The notes under the pieces: generated by a model | The model's database searches: none | What the model was told of the DNA's origin: nothing | Seen by the model: the letters and a program-made list of their open reading frames with translations, nothing else | In this document: positions 8,902 through 17,418 of the stretch, one piece after another | Position numbering within the stretch: the first letter of the stretch is position 1 | Layout of the letters: every line of letters begins with the position of its first letter | Assembly (NCBI GenBank): GCA_040753795.1 | Contig: JBFMDX010000011.1 | Location: 1-64,000 of the forward strand | Source of the DNA: Thermodesulfobacteriota bacterium | GTDB lineage: Bacteria; Desulfobacterota; Desulfobacteria; Desulfobacterales; Desulfosudaceae | Direction: 5' to 3' | DNA: 64,000 bases | Program-made: the position numbers and the translations under genes

Positions 8902-9734
8902 TTGGGGCCTTGTCCCGTATTCACCCACGCCCGCACCTTTTCAGCCACGTCCTCGGGGAGCTCGGCCGAGTTCTCGGCCGTGGGGAAGCGGCCGGCGACG
9001 ACATCGTCCACATAGGCCGCGAAAATTTCCTCGTAGCGTTGGCCCAGGGCGTCATAGGCCTTGGCGTGTTTGAAGATGCGGGCGGACAGCCCGAGGATGT
9101 CGCAGTAGACCTGGACCTGGCCGTCGCAAAAACGGCCGGCGCCGATACCGATGGTGGCCATGGCCGTCAGGGCGGTAATCTCTCTGGCCAGCAGCTCCGG
9201 GATCAGCTCGAACACCACCATGGCCGCGCCGGCCCGCTCCAGGCCACGGGCCGCCTCGATCAACTCCCGGGCCCGCTCGAAATCACGGCCCTGGACGGCG
9301 GCCTTGCCCCGGGTCTGGGGCGTATAGCCGATATGGGCGCACACCTCGATACCGGCGTCGACCACATGCTTGATCCGGTCCGCCATTTCCAGCTCGCCTT
9401 CGATCTTGACGCTGTGGGCCCCCGCCGCGAGAAATTGCCGGGCATTGTCCAGGGCGAGATCCGCGGTGTCGAACGACCGGAAGGGCATGTCGGCCATGAC
9501 GTGGCCGTTTTTAACGCCCCGGGCCACGGCCCGGACATGATGCAGCATGTCCGCCATGGTCACTTCCAGTTCACTGGCATAGCCCAGCATGTTCCGGCCG
9601 ACGCTGTCGCCGACCAGGATGATGTCCACCCCGGCCCGGTCCTGAAAAACGGCGGTGGGATAATCGTAGGCCGTCAGCATGGTGATTTTGCGGCCCTGCT
9701 GTTTCATGGCGCGAAAGTCCGAAAGTTTTTTCAT
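8898..9734 (-). CDS. panB: 3-methyl-2-oxobutanoate hydroxymethyltransferase
   Basis: PanB, 278 residues, makes ketopantoate from 2-oxoisovalerate and methylene-tetrahydrofolate, the first step of pantothenate and CoA synthesis. Visible signatures are KITMLTAYDYPTA near the N-terminus, the metal-binding VGDSVGRNMLGY, the ADMPF segment, KIEGELEMADRI, and IGYTPQTRGK. Length fits the family (about 265-280). The start at 9734 gives the family N-terminus MKKLSDFRAMK. No panC follows; instead hicA overlaps its stop codon. Confidence 0.95.
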   Translation of the reverse strand: MKKLSDFRAMKQQGRKITMLTAYDYPTAVFQDRAGVDIILVGDSVGRNMLGYASELEVTMADMLHHVRAVARGVKNGHVMADMPFRSFDTADLALDNARQFLAAGAHSVKIEGELEMADRIKHVVDAGIEVCAHIGYTPQTRGKAAVQGRDFERARELIEAARGLERAGAAMVVFELIPELLAREITALTAMATIGIGAGRFCDGQVQVYCDILGLSARIFKHAKAYDALGQRYEEIFAAYVDDVVAGRFPTAENSAELPEDVAEKVRAWVNTGQGPK

Positions 9735-9895
9735 GGCGAACCCCCTGGCGGTTTGGAATGACGGATAAGGCAGCATCCGCCCTTGGCGGAAACAATACAG
9801 ATGCCCTCAAGTTTACCCGTTCCCGGCGTTTTCCGTCAACTGGAAAGACGACGTTGGAAACGCCGGGTGGAACCGGGACGAATCATGGAATCGGT

Positions 9896-11383
9896 TTAAA
9901 AACTGGACAGGCCGGACGCTTCCTGCAGGCGATAAACAAAATATCGTGTTTTGGAATCATCCGCATAGGCCGTGTAATCAAGGGTAAAGGTATTGCCATC
10001 CCGGTTGTTCCAGAGCCGGTCAAAATAGTCGACGGCTTCACGGGCGAGGCCGGATCCGTCATCGGCAATAATAGAGAGGTCGGCCTCAAGGTTGTAGTTG
10101 GCGATATTCCTTCGGGTTAAATTGGCCGAGCCAAGGATCAAATGGGTTTTCCCGCCTTTTCCGACCAGGGTCAGCTTGGAGTGGAATTGCTCGCCGCCGG
10201 TGGCATACCAGCGGACACGGATTTTGCCTTGAGATCCTGTCACCAGTTCGCTTGCGACCGGCCGGTTCGGTATGCCGTTTTTGGTATAGCCGAAGGCGTC
10301 CTTGTTCGGATCCAGAATGATTTTCACGGATACACCCCTGGCCGCGGCCGCCAGCAGGGACCCGATGACATCCCTGTCCGACAGATAAAACATGGCCAGG
10401 CGGATGGCGTCACCGGAAACGGTCGAGCCGATGACATCCAGCAGTTCATCCTTGACGGCCCGTTCGGTAACCAGCCGGACGCTGACCGCGCCGGGGCCCG
10501 CCCGGCCGCCACCGTCCGGCGCCTCGATGACATGCAGCCTGTCGCCGGAGAGCGCCGCCACCCCGGCCTCGCTGACGTAGACCGATTGCCACAGGTCGCC
10601 GCCGCCGACCTCCACCGCCACGTTGGAATGCGCCGAACTGGCGTCATGGGGATTGGCCGACAGGAGAAGGCAGGTATACTCAGGCCCCCTGTCCGCCAGG
10701 AACACCTTGCGGTGGTTGGCTTTGAAATTCAGGAGCGCCAGATAGCTCCGCAAGCCGACCTTTGCTTCCGTTTCCGCGAAGGGGTGTTTCAGGAAGCCCG
10801 GCCGGGAAGAGTTGCCCAGCCATCCGGGGCCGAGTCGCCAGAGGGTGGAATACAGCGGGTTGGAGTCCCTGAGAGGATTCAGGTCGGTGACGATGACATG
10901 AACGCCGGCCCGGCGCAGCCGCTCCAGTTCCACTGAACGGCTGCCACCGTACACGGTGTTGATCGGATCGGTGATAAAATCGATATTCAGTTCCGGGAAT
11001 TTTGCCTTCTGCGCCACCAGCGCGTCGGTCAGTTCCGACGACAACCGCCGGTACGAACCGGCTGCCCGGCCGAGCCAGGGGTTGAACAGGAACATGTCGA
11101 TCAGGATGTATTTCCGGGCGGTATCGATCCGTTTCAGGATGGTGTCGAATATCTCCTGCTCCCGGACCGGAAGATTTTCCGGGTTGCGGTAAGTCAGGTC
11201 GTAAAGAAATTCGATCCGGTCGGCATCGACAGGACAGGCCGGACCGCTTGCGTTCAGATTGGCGGGCATGTGCTTGTAATGGTGATAAAGGCCGGTCAGC
11301 ACCAGGATGAAAAACAGGATCAGGGCAATCGTCCGCCCGGGTCGGGTGCGCACAAAAACATGGGCCTTGACGAAAGAAAGCAT
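9896..11383 (-). CDS. Membrane-anchored phospholipase D-like protein
   Basis: A 495-residue protein with one N-terminal membrane segment (about residues 17-37) and two PLD halves. The first HKD motif reads NHRKVFLAD (H-x-K-x4-D complete) and is followed by SANPHDASSAHSN. The second reads FHSKLTLVG and is followed by LGSANLTRRN; the aspartate is replaced by glycine. The fold resembles cardiolipin synthases and other PLD phosphatidyltransferases acting on phospholipids outside the inner membrane. The incomplete second motif leaves activity uncertain. The start has a GAGGCGAC ribosome site. Single gene. Confidence 0.8.
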   Translation of the reverse strand: MLSFVKAHVFVRTRPGRTIALILFFILVLTGLYHHYKHMPANLNASGPACPVDADRIEFLYDLTYRNPENLPVREQEIFDTILKRIDTARKYILIDMFLFNPWLGRAAGSYRRLSSELTDALVAQKAKFPELNIDFITDPINTVYGGSRSVELERLRRAGVHVIVTDLNPLRDSNPLYSTLWRLGPGWLGNSSRPGFLKHPFAETEAKVGLRSYLALLNFKANHRKVFLADRGPEYTCLLLSANPHDASSAHSNVAVEVGGGDLWQSVYVSEAGVAALSGDRLHVIEAPDGGGRAGPGAVSVRLVTERAVKDELLDVIGSTVSGDAIRLAMFYLSDRDVIGSLLAAAARGVSVKIILDPNKDAFGYTKNGIPNRPVASELVTGSQGKIRVRWYATGGEQFHSKLTLVGKGGKTHLILGSANLTRRNIANYNLEADLSIIADDGSGLAREAVDYFDRLWNNRDGNTFTLDYTAYADDSKTRYFVYRLQEASGLSSF

Positions 11384-11595
11384 GTCGCCTCTACTTTTTA
11401 AATAACCTGCTGTTTTCTAGATCATATTATCGTCGATCCAGCCAAAAGCCCCGGCCCGCCGTCGGCTTTTTCCGTTCATTAATATATATCACGAAGCCGG
11501 TCAGAGTTGAAAGGAGCACCTTCCTTCTCCCCGGTTTTCATGGTATACACCGAAAAAGAATGTGTTGTTTTACTTAACCGCCGGAATAATCGCTC

Positions 11596-13950
11596 ATGAC
11601 CGCCAAACCGAAAAAGAAAAAAGCAAAGAAGAAAAAAACCGTTTCCGCCGGTCGGTCCCTGATGAGAAAGGGCCTGATCGGCCTCTTCCTTCTCGGGCTG
11701 GTCTGCCTGGCCCTGTCTCTGACCTACGGCTGGTATCTTTCCGGCAGGATAGAAACGCGTTTTGCCGGCCGGAAATGGAATATCCCTTCCACCGTCTATT
11801 CCGACGCCGCCCTGCTGTTTCCCGGTAAACGAATCAACCGGTTTGCCCTGGAGAAAAAGCTGCAGCGGCTGAACTACCGGGCCACGGAGGCGCAACCGGC
11901 CAAAAAGGGGGAATACCGCCTGACAGACCGGGGCCTTGAAATTTTTTTCCATGATTTACCCCTGCCGGACAAAAAGCGGGAGGGATTTCCCGCCGACATC
12001 ACCATCCAGCACGGCGCGATCCGGGAGATCCGTCACATCGGCGCCAAACATCTTATTCCCGTGGCGGAACTGGAACCGGAAGTCATCATGCGCTTTCTGG
12101 GACAAGACCGGGAGGTCCGCCGGGTGATTTCTTTTGAAGACATTCCCGACACCCTGGTCAAAGCGGTGATGGCGGCCGAAGACAGCCGTTTTTTTCGTCA
12201 CTTCGGCATCGACCCCATAGGCATGCTGCGGGCCCTCTTCGCCAATGTCCGTTCCGGCGCCGTCCGCCAGGGCGGTTCCACCCTGACCCAGCAGCTGGCC
12301 AAAAACTATTTCCTGACGCCCGAGCGGACCTTGAGCCGGAAGTTTAAAGAATTTTTCATCGCCCTGGTCCTGGAAGCCAAATACAGCAAGGAAAAAATCC
12401 TGGAGATCTACCTGAACGAAATCTATTTCGGCCAGCAGGGATCGGTCTCCATCAACGGCGCCGGCGAGGCGGCGGACTTTTATTTCGGCAAGGACGTAAA
12501 AGACCTGGGCCTGCCGGAATCGGCCATGCTGGCCGGCATCATCAAAGGGCCCAACCTCTATTCGCCCTATACCCATCCGGACAATTGCCGGGAGCGGCGC
12601 GACCAGGTGCTGGCCGCCATGCTGGAGAAAGCGTTCATCTCCCGGGAAGAACATGACCGGGCCGTCAAGGAGCCGGTCAATACCGTGGCCTTCCGCAAAT
12701 ACATGCGGCGGGCCCCCTACTTTCTGGATTACGTCTCCCGCCAGATTCAGGACCTGTACCCTGAAGCCACCCTGTCTTCCCACGGCTTCTCCATCTTCAC
12801 CACCCTGGATGTCGATGTCCAGGAAGCCGCCGAAAAAGCGCTTGGCAACGGACTGACCCGGCTGGAAAAACAAAACCCCTCCCTGACGCGGACGGACCCG
12901 CAAAAAAAGCTCCAGGGCGCCGTGCTGGTGATGCAGCCCCGCACGGGCAATATCCTGGCCATGGCCGGCGGCCGCGACTACGGGGAAAGCCAGTTCAACC
13001 GGGTTACCAGCGCCCGCCGCCAGCCGGGCAGCTGCTTCAAGCCCGTCATCACGGCCTGTTTTCTGGACATGTTCAAGCCTTCCGACCGGTTGTCCAACGA
13101 AAAGCGCACCTACACGGTCAACGGCAAGCCCTGGACCCCGGAAAATTACGAAAACGTTCCGGAGAAGTCCCTGACCGTGCGGGACATGCTGCGGTTGTCC
13201 TGCAACCGGGCGGCCGTGGATCTGGTGGTCCGCGGCGGAGTGGAATCGGTGGCCAACCGCCTCCGCCCGTTCAATTTTTCCACGGATTTCCCCCCCTACC
13301 CCTCCATCGTCCTGGGCGCCATTGACGTCATCCCCCTGGAGCTGGCCCGGGCCTACTGCGCCTTTGCCGCCGACGGGGTCCAGCCCTTTCCCCTGTCGGT
13401 CAGGGATATCAGCGATGAAAGCGGCCATGTCCTGGTGCGCCGTCACATGACCATCTCGCCGGTCCTGTCCCCGGCCAGGGCCTGGCTGATCACCTCCATG
13501 CTCGAATCGGTGGTCGGCGGCGGCACGGCCCGTTCCCTGAAAAAATCGGGACTTGATTTCCCCCTGGCCGGGAAAACCGGGACCACCAGCAATTACCGGG
13601 ACGCCTGGTTTATCGGGTACACCCCGGATTTTCTGGCCCTGGTCTGGGTGGGCTTTGATAACGGCGAGCCGGTCTCGGCCACGGGAGCGGAAGCGGCCAT
13701 CCCCATCTTTGCCGAACTGGTCAAGTCCATGCCCGGCTATGTCTCCGGCAAGGAATTTGCCATGCCGCCGGGAATCGTCAAACAAACCGTCTGCCGTCAG
13801 AGCGGCAAACTTCCGGTTCTGTTGAGCTGTCCGGAAACTGATGATGAATATTTTCTGGAGACAAACCAGCCGAAGGAAAAATGCGATCTCCACGGCGCCA
13901 CCGACGCCTTTAAAAAGGTTTTCAATGGCCTTAAAAAATTATTCCAGTAA
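11596..13950 (+). CDS. mrcB: Penicillin-binding protein 1B-type bifunctional enzyme
   Basis: A 784-residue class A PBP that polymerises and cross-links peptidoglycan. A basic cytoplasmic N-terminus is followed by a membrane segment (about residues 28-50), a UB2H-like domain (about 60-150), the GT51 glycosyltransferase with catalytic E195 in AAEDSRFFRHFGIDP and QGGSTLTQQLAKN, and the transpeptidase with S479-C-F-K482, S535-C-N537 and K660-T-G-T. All catalytic residues are present. The UB2H region and order match PBP1b, which needs an outer-membrane lipoprotein activator. The TPR lipoprotein gene overlapping its 3' end could be related to that need, which is inference. Confidence 0.93.
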   Translation: MTAKPKKKKAKKKKTVSAGRSLMRKGLIGLFLLGLVCLALSLTYGWYLSGRIETRFAGRKWNIPSTVYSDAALLFPGKRINRFALEKKLQRLNYRATEAQPAKKGEYRLTDRGLEIFFHDLPLPDKKREGFPADITIQHGAIREIRHIGAKHLIPVAELEPEVIMRFLGQDREVRRVISFEDIPDTLVKAVMAAEDSRFFRHFGIDPIGMLRALFANVRSGAVRQGGSTLTQQLAKNYFLTPERTLSRKFKEFFIALVLEAKYSKEKILEIYLNEIYFGQQGSVSINGAGEAADFYFGKDVKDLGLPESAMLAGIIKGPNLYSPYTHPDNCRERRDQVLAAMLEKAFISREEHDRAVKEPVNTVAFRKYMRRAPYFLDYVSRQIQDLYPEATLSSHGFSIFTTLDVDVQEAAEKALGNGLTRLEKQNPSLTRTDPQKKLQGAVLVMQPRTGNILAMAGGRDYGESQFNRVTSARRQPGSCFKPVITACFLDMFKPSDRLSNEKRTYTVNGKPWTPENYENVPEKSLTVRDMLRLSCNRAAVDLVVRGGVESVANRLRPFNFSTDFPPYPSIVLGAIDVIPLELARAYCAFAADGVQPFPLSVRDISDESGHVLVRRHMTISPVLSPARAWLITSMLESVVGGGTARSLKKSGLDFPLAGKTGTTSNYRDAWFIGYTPDFLALVWVGFDNGEPVSATGAEAAIPIFAELVKSMPGYVSGKEFAMPPGIVKQTVCRQSGKLPVLLSCPETDDEYFLETNQPKEKCDLHGATDAFKKVFNGLKKLFQ

Positions 13951-14419
13951 AACGAGACGATGTTTCCGTGGCGGGGTCTGTCTGGCGGTGATGCTGGCCA
14001 TGGCCTCCTGCGCCGGTGTCCAGCCTTCTGCTGAAAAAACGGAGACGGTCAGAACAAAGCCGGCCTCCGCTCCAGTGCCCGCAGCCCGCCCGATGCCGGC
14101 GCCTCCCGCTGTTGAACAACCCTCCGCCCCGGGCACAACACCGGATGCCAGGGCCCGGGCCGCCGAAAGTCTGACGCTGGAAGGATCTCGGCTGGTAAAA
14201 GAGAAAAACTTCGACGGGGCCATCCGCGTTCTGGAACAGGCCGTGGGCGTCAATCCCCAGGATGGGCCGGCCTGTTATTATCTGGCCGAAGCCTGGATCG
14301 GTAAGCAGGACCCGGCCCGGGCAACGCAATTCAACGACCTGGCGGCCCTGTATCTGCGCGGGGATAAGGCATGGTCCCAGCGGGTGCGGTCGCAGCGGGC
14401 GCGGATCGACGGAATGTAG
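13925..14419 (+). CDS. TPR-containing lipoprotein
   Basis: A 164-residue protein starting at an ATG 26 bases inside the end of mrcB. A basic signal peptide ends in a lipobox-like VMLAMASC, so it is probably a lipoprotein. A Pro/Ala-rich linker (about residues 35-75) leads to one or two TPR-like helices (ESLTLEGSRLVKEKNFDGAIRVLEQAVGVNP). The overlap with mrcB suggests translational coupling. LpoB-type activators of PBP1b are also small lipoproteins with Pro-rich linkers, but sequence identity with LpoB is not claimed. Confidence 0.75.
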   Translation: MALKNYSSKTRRCFRGGVCLAVMLAMASCAGVQPSAEKTETVRTKPASAPVPAARPMPAPPAVEQPSAPGTTPDARARAAESLTLEGSRLVKEKNFDGAIRVLEQAVGVNPQDGPACYYLAEAWIGKQDPARATQFNDLAALYLRGDKAWSQRVRSQRARIDGM

Positions 14420-14432
14420 GACTCCGCTTCGA

Positions 14433-14519
14433 GGTCATCCCCCGACTTGATCAGGGGATCCAGAATAAAATTGACCCTATTCATTCTTCTGGATCGTCCG
14501 GTCGAGCCGGACGATGACC
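14433..14519. repeat. REP-like imperfect inverted repeat
   Basis: An intergenic 87-bp structure. It opens with GGTCATC and GGGGATCCAGAA and closes with TTCTGGATC and GATGACC, so the outer arms pair. Smaller hairpins (CCCCGACTTGATCAGGGG and GTCCGGTCGAGCCGGAC) lie inside. It resembles the dispersed TCATCCCC...GGGGATCCAG palindromes common between genes in many proteobacteria. It lies between two convergent genes, where it could also end transcripts. Confidence 0.65.
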
Positions 14520-14562
14520 ACTAAAGTTCAATACGCCACCCGGTTTGCGTTCCGCGCCGTCA

Positions 14563-15138
14563 TCATGCGCGGAGCTTTTTCAGCAGCCAGGCCATGTTCT
14601 CGCCCAGCACCTTCATGGTGTTCAAGCCTTCCTCGTCGTCCCGGACTTCCTCCTTTTCCATGCCCACCCCCAGGTTCCAGTACACGGAACCGGGGACGAT
14701 GAGCTGATTAATAAAGAAGAATTTATTGATGGCGTCAAAGGTATTGGTGGCGCCGGCCCGGCGCACGGCCACCACCGCTGCCCCGACCTTGCGTTTCAGG
14801 GCGTAGCCGTTGGCGATGGCCAGCATGCCGGCCCGGTCGATGAGGGCCTTGGTCTCGGAACTGACATTGGCAAAATACGTCGGCGAACCGATGATGATCC
14901 CGTCGGCCGCCAGCATCTTCGCAAAACAGTCGTTCAGGATATCGTCTTTTCTGGCGCAGGTGTTATCGGCCGCGTCATAACATTTTAAACAGGCCAGACA
15001 GCCTTTGATGTTCCGGCCGCCGAGCTGAATCAGTTCGGTTTCAATGCCCTCTTTTTGCAGTTCTTCAAAAACACGGTTGATCAGCATGGCGGTATTGCCA
15101 TTTTTCCTCGGGCTGCCGTTAAACGCGATCACTTTCAT
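14563..15138 (-). CDS. Iron-sulfur flavoprotein (Isf-type NAD(P)H-dependent reductase)
   Basis: A 191-residue flavodoxin-fold protein. MKVIAFNGSPRKNGNTAML is the FMN-phosphate loop. GCLACLKCYDAADNTC carries the compact C-x2-C-x2-C-x7-C motif that holds a [4Fe-4S] cluster in Isf proteins, and GSPTYFANVSSETKALIDR is the flavin-binding loop. Isf proteins of anaerobes reduce oxygen or peroxide or transfer electrons between ferredoxin and acceptors. Its ATG overlaps the stop of the VOC gene (ATGA), so the two are probably translated together. Confidence 0.88.
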   Translation of the reverse strand: MKVIAFNGSPRKNGNTAMLINRVFEELQKEGIETELIQLGGRNIKGCLACLKCYDAADNTCARKDDILNDCFAKMLAADGIIIGSPTYFANVSSETKALIDRAGMLAIANGYALKRKVGAAVVAVRRAGATNTFDAINKFFFINQLIVPGSVYWNLGVGMEKEEVRDDEEGLNTMKVLGENMAWLLKKLRA

Positions 15139-15758
15139 TTCTTTCCTCCTGAAAACGATTGTTCATTTTTCTGTCGGTCGCCGGGCTCTTCGGCGAGCAC
15201 CGTGCCTTCGCCAGGGAAAACGGTACGGTCCGCCGTGGCCGTCGGCCGGATAACCGGCGGCCACTGGCCGGGTTGCGGTTCCGGGCCCTCCCGGGCCGCC
15301 CGGCAGGGGGCTTTGTCCTTCATCTTCGGATGCCGGCGGACATCCACGCCGGGAACGGGGGCGCTGAATTCGATGGGGATGTGGTTGGGGTCAAAGGTAT
15401 AGATGGAATGGATAAAGCCGTGGTCAATGACTTCAGACACCCAGAAACCGGCCGCCTCGATCCGGTCCTTCAGGGCCCAGAGCTCGTCTTCGCTATCGAC
15501 CCCGAAAGAGACATGATCGAAGGCCCGGGGTTCCCGGGACGGTACGCCGTGGTCCTTGGGGGGCAGCGGCTCCGCGTCCGGCCATTCAAAAAAGGCCACC
15601 ATGTCGGTTTCCGACAGGGCGAAAAAATAGTGCCGGTAGCGCCCGTCGCCCAGGCCCGCCACCAGACGAAGCCCCAGCAGGTCCCGCCAGTAGCGGATGG
15701 TCATGTCCATGTCACGGGTAACCAGGGCCAGATGATGGATACCGTTAAATGATGTCAT
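15135..15758 (-). CDS. VOC/glyoxalase-fold protein with C-terminal tail
   Basis: A 207-residue protein. Residues 1-130 form a vicinal-oxygen-chelate domain: FNGIHHLALVTRDMDMTIRYWRDLLG, with a metal-ligand histidine near residue 8, AFDHVSFGVDSEDEL with a second histidine, and DPNHIPIEFS with the acidic ligand. The last 60 or so residues are a Pro-, Lys- and Glu-rich tail with no recognised fold. VOC enzymes include lyases, dioxygenases and resistance proteins; the substrate is not evident. It is translationally coupled to the downstream iron-sulfur flavoprotein. Confidence 0.8.
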   Translation of the reverse strand: MTSFNGIHHLALVTRDMDMTIRYWRDLLGLRLVAGLGDGRYRHYFFALSETDMVAFFEWPDAEPLPPKDHGVPSREPRAFDHVSFGVDSEDELWALKDRIEAAGFWVSEVIDHGFIHSIYTFDPNHIPIEFSAPVPGVDVRRHPKMKDKAPCRAAREGPEPQPGQWPPVIRPTATADRTVFPGEGTVLAEEPGDRQKNEQSFSGGKK

Positions 15759-15957
15759 GTTGCGGCACCGTCCGTAATATTGATATCTTCGGTTATCCTA
15801 TATGATTGTCCCGGTAGGCGCAACCATTGCCCCCGCTTTTTCAAGCCCAAAAATACTGCCGTGTTCCGTCCGGGCAGGCCGGGGACTTTCCCCTTGACTT
15901 ATCCTTATATAAATCCTGAAGATCTGTTAAAATATATTATTTTGTGGATAAAGGACC

Positions 15958-17418
15958 ATGACCCGGCAACGATCACATCCTTTCTGGATCAAACTGCTGA
16001 CAGCGGCGGCCTGCCTCTGCTTGGCCTCATGTATCACGGTGGGACCGGACTATACCGCGCCGGCCCCGGAAACGCCGACGGCCTGGGACCGCCTCGATCC
16101 GGGAGACCGGCCCGCGGCCCTGGCGGACGCGACCGGCGATCTTGGCCAATGGTGGCAGCGGCTGAACGATCCCCTGCTGTCGGAACTGGTGGAGGAAGTC
16201 CTGCGGTCAAGCCCCGACCTGGCCATCGCCCGCGCCCGGCTGCGGGAGGCCCGCGCCCGGCGAACCGCGGCCTCGGCCGACCTGTTTCCCGAGGTTTCCG
16301 CCGCGGGCTCCGCCCGGCAATCACGGTCCAGCGAGGAGGTCGGCAGCGGCGATACCAGCGAGTTCTATTCCGCCGGATTTGACGCCGGCTGGGAACTGGA
16401 TGTGTTCGGCGGCACCCGCCGGAGCATCGAAGCCGCCGAAGCCGATCTGGCCGCGGCCGCGGCCGGCCTGGATCATACCCGGGTTTCCCTGGCGGCCGAG
16501 ACGGCCATCGGCTATATCCAGACCCGCTCCCTGCAAAACCGCATCGCCATCGCCCGGGACAACCTGGCCAGCCAGTCTGAAACGCTGCAACTGACCGAGT
16601 GGCGGGCCCGGGCCGGACTGGTCAGCGAGCTGGACGTGGAACAGGCCCGCGGCAACTGCGAACAGATCCGGGCCCGGATCCCCAGCCTGGAGATCAGCCT
16701 GGCCGAAACCGGACACGCCCTGGATATCCTGCTGGGCCATCTTCCGGGAACGATGCGCCGGCGCCTGGCCGCGGCCGGCGCCCTGCCGGAACCGCCCGCC
16801 GACGTGGCCGTGGGTATTCCGGCCGACACCCTGCGCCAGCGTCCCGATGTCCGCGCCGCCGAGCGCACCCTGGCCGCCGAAACCGCCCGGACGGGCCTGG
16901 CCGAAGCGGCCCGTTACCCCTCCTTTCACCTCTCCGGCTCCATCGGCCTGGAGGCTTTGCACTTCAGCTCCCTGGGTAACAGCGGCGCCGACGCCTCCTC
17001 GCTGCTGGCCGGCATCACCGTGCCGATTTTTGACGCCGGACGGCTCCGCAGCCAGGTAGAGGCGCAGGATGCCGTCCGCGAACAGGCGCAGATAAAATAT
17101 GAACAGGCCGTGCGCAACGCCCTCCAGGAGGTGGAAAACGCCCTGGTGGCCCTGGCCGGCAACCGTGACCGGGTCCGGGCGTTGACCGCCGCCGACCAGG
17201 CAGCCCGCAGCGCGGCCGGGATGACGCGGCAGCGGTACAGCGCCGGACTGACCGATTTCCAGTCGGTACTTGACACCGAACGCACCGCTTTGGCCGTGGA
17301 GGAAAGCCTCGCCATCGCCAGGGCCGACGGCCTTCTCGCCCTCATCCGCCTGTACAAGGCCCTGGGCGGCGGCTGGCCGGCGCCCGACCTTCAATCCACC
17401 GGCAAGGAGACCCCATGA
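15958..17418 (+). CDS. Outer-membrane efflux lipoprotein (NodT/OprM family)
   Basis: A 486-residue TolC-like channel. The signal peptide ends in the lipobox CLASC followed by ITVGPDYTAP, the typical N-terminus of NodT-family outer-membrane factors. Two OEP repeats follow (about residues 60-250 and 270-470), with the family motifs FGGTRRSIEAAEADLAAA and LRQRPDVRAAERTLAAE. It is the first gene of a four-gene efflux operon; ATGA overlaps the adaptor gene. An AAAGGA ribosome site precedes the start, and AT-rich sequence with a TTGACT element at 15894 lies upstream. Confidence 0.93.
   Translation: MTRQRSHPFWIKLLTAAACLCLASCITVGPDYTAPAPETPTAWDRLDPGDRPAALADATGDLGQWWQRLNDPLLSELVEEVLRSSPDLAIARARLREARARRTAASADLFPEVSAAGSARQSRSSEEVGSGDTSEFYSAGFDAGWELDVFGGTRRSIEAAEADLAAAAAGLDHTRVSLAAETAIGYIQTRSLQNRIAIARDNLASQSETLQLTEWRARAGLVSELDVEQARGNCEQIRARIPSLEISLAETGHALDILLGHLPGTMRRRLAAAGALPEPPADVAVGIPADTLRQRPDVRAAERTLAAETARTGLAEAARYPSFHLSGSIGLEALHFSSLGNSGADASSLLAGITVPIFDAGRLRSQVEAQDAVREQAQIKYEQAVRNALQEVENALVALAGNRDRVRALTAADQAARSAAGMTRQRYSAGLTDFQSVLDTERTALAVEESLAIARADGLLALIRLYKALGGGWPAPDLQSTGKETP

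Noticed and set aside
11444-11471. AAAAGCC...GGCTTTT hairpin as a terminator
   Set aside because: It lies between divergent gene starts, where a terminator is not expected, and has a 13-base loop and a short stem.
11956-13893. 645-codon minus-strand open frame opposite the PBP1b gene
   Set aside because: Shadow frame produced by GC-rich codon bias; the plus strand holds all PBP motifs.
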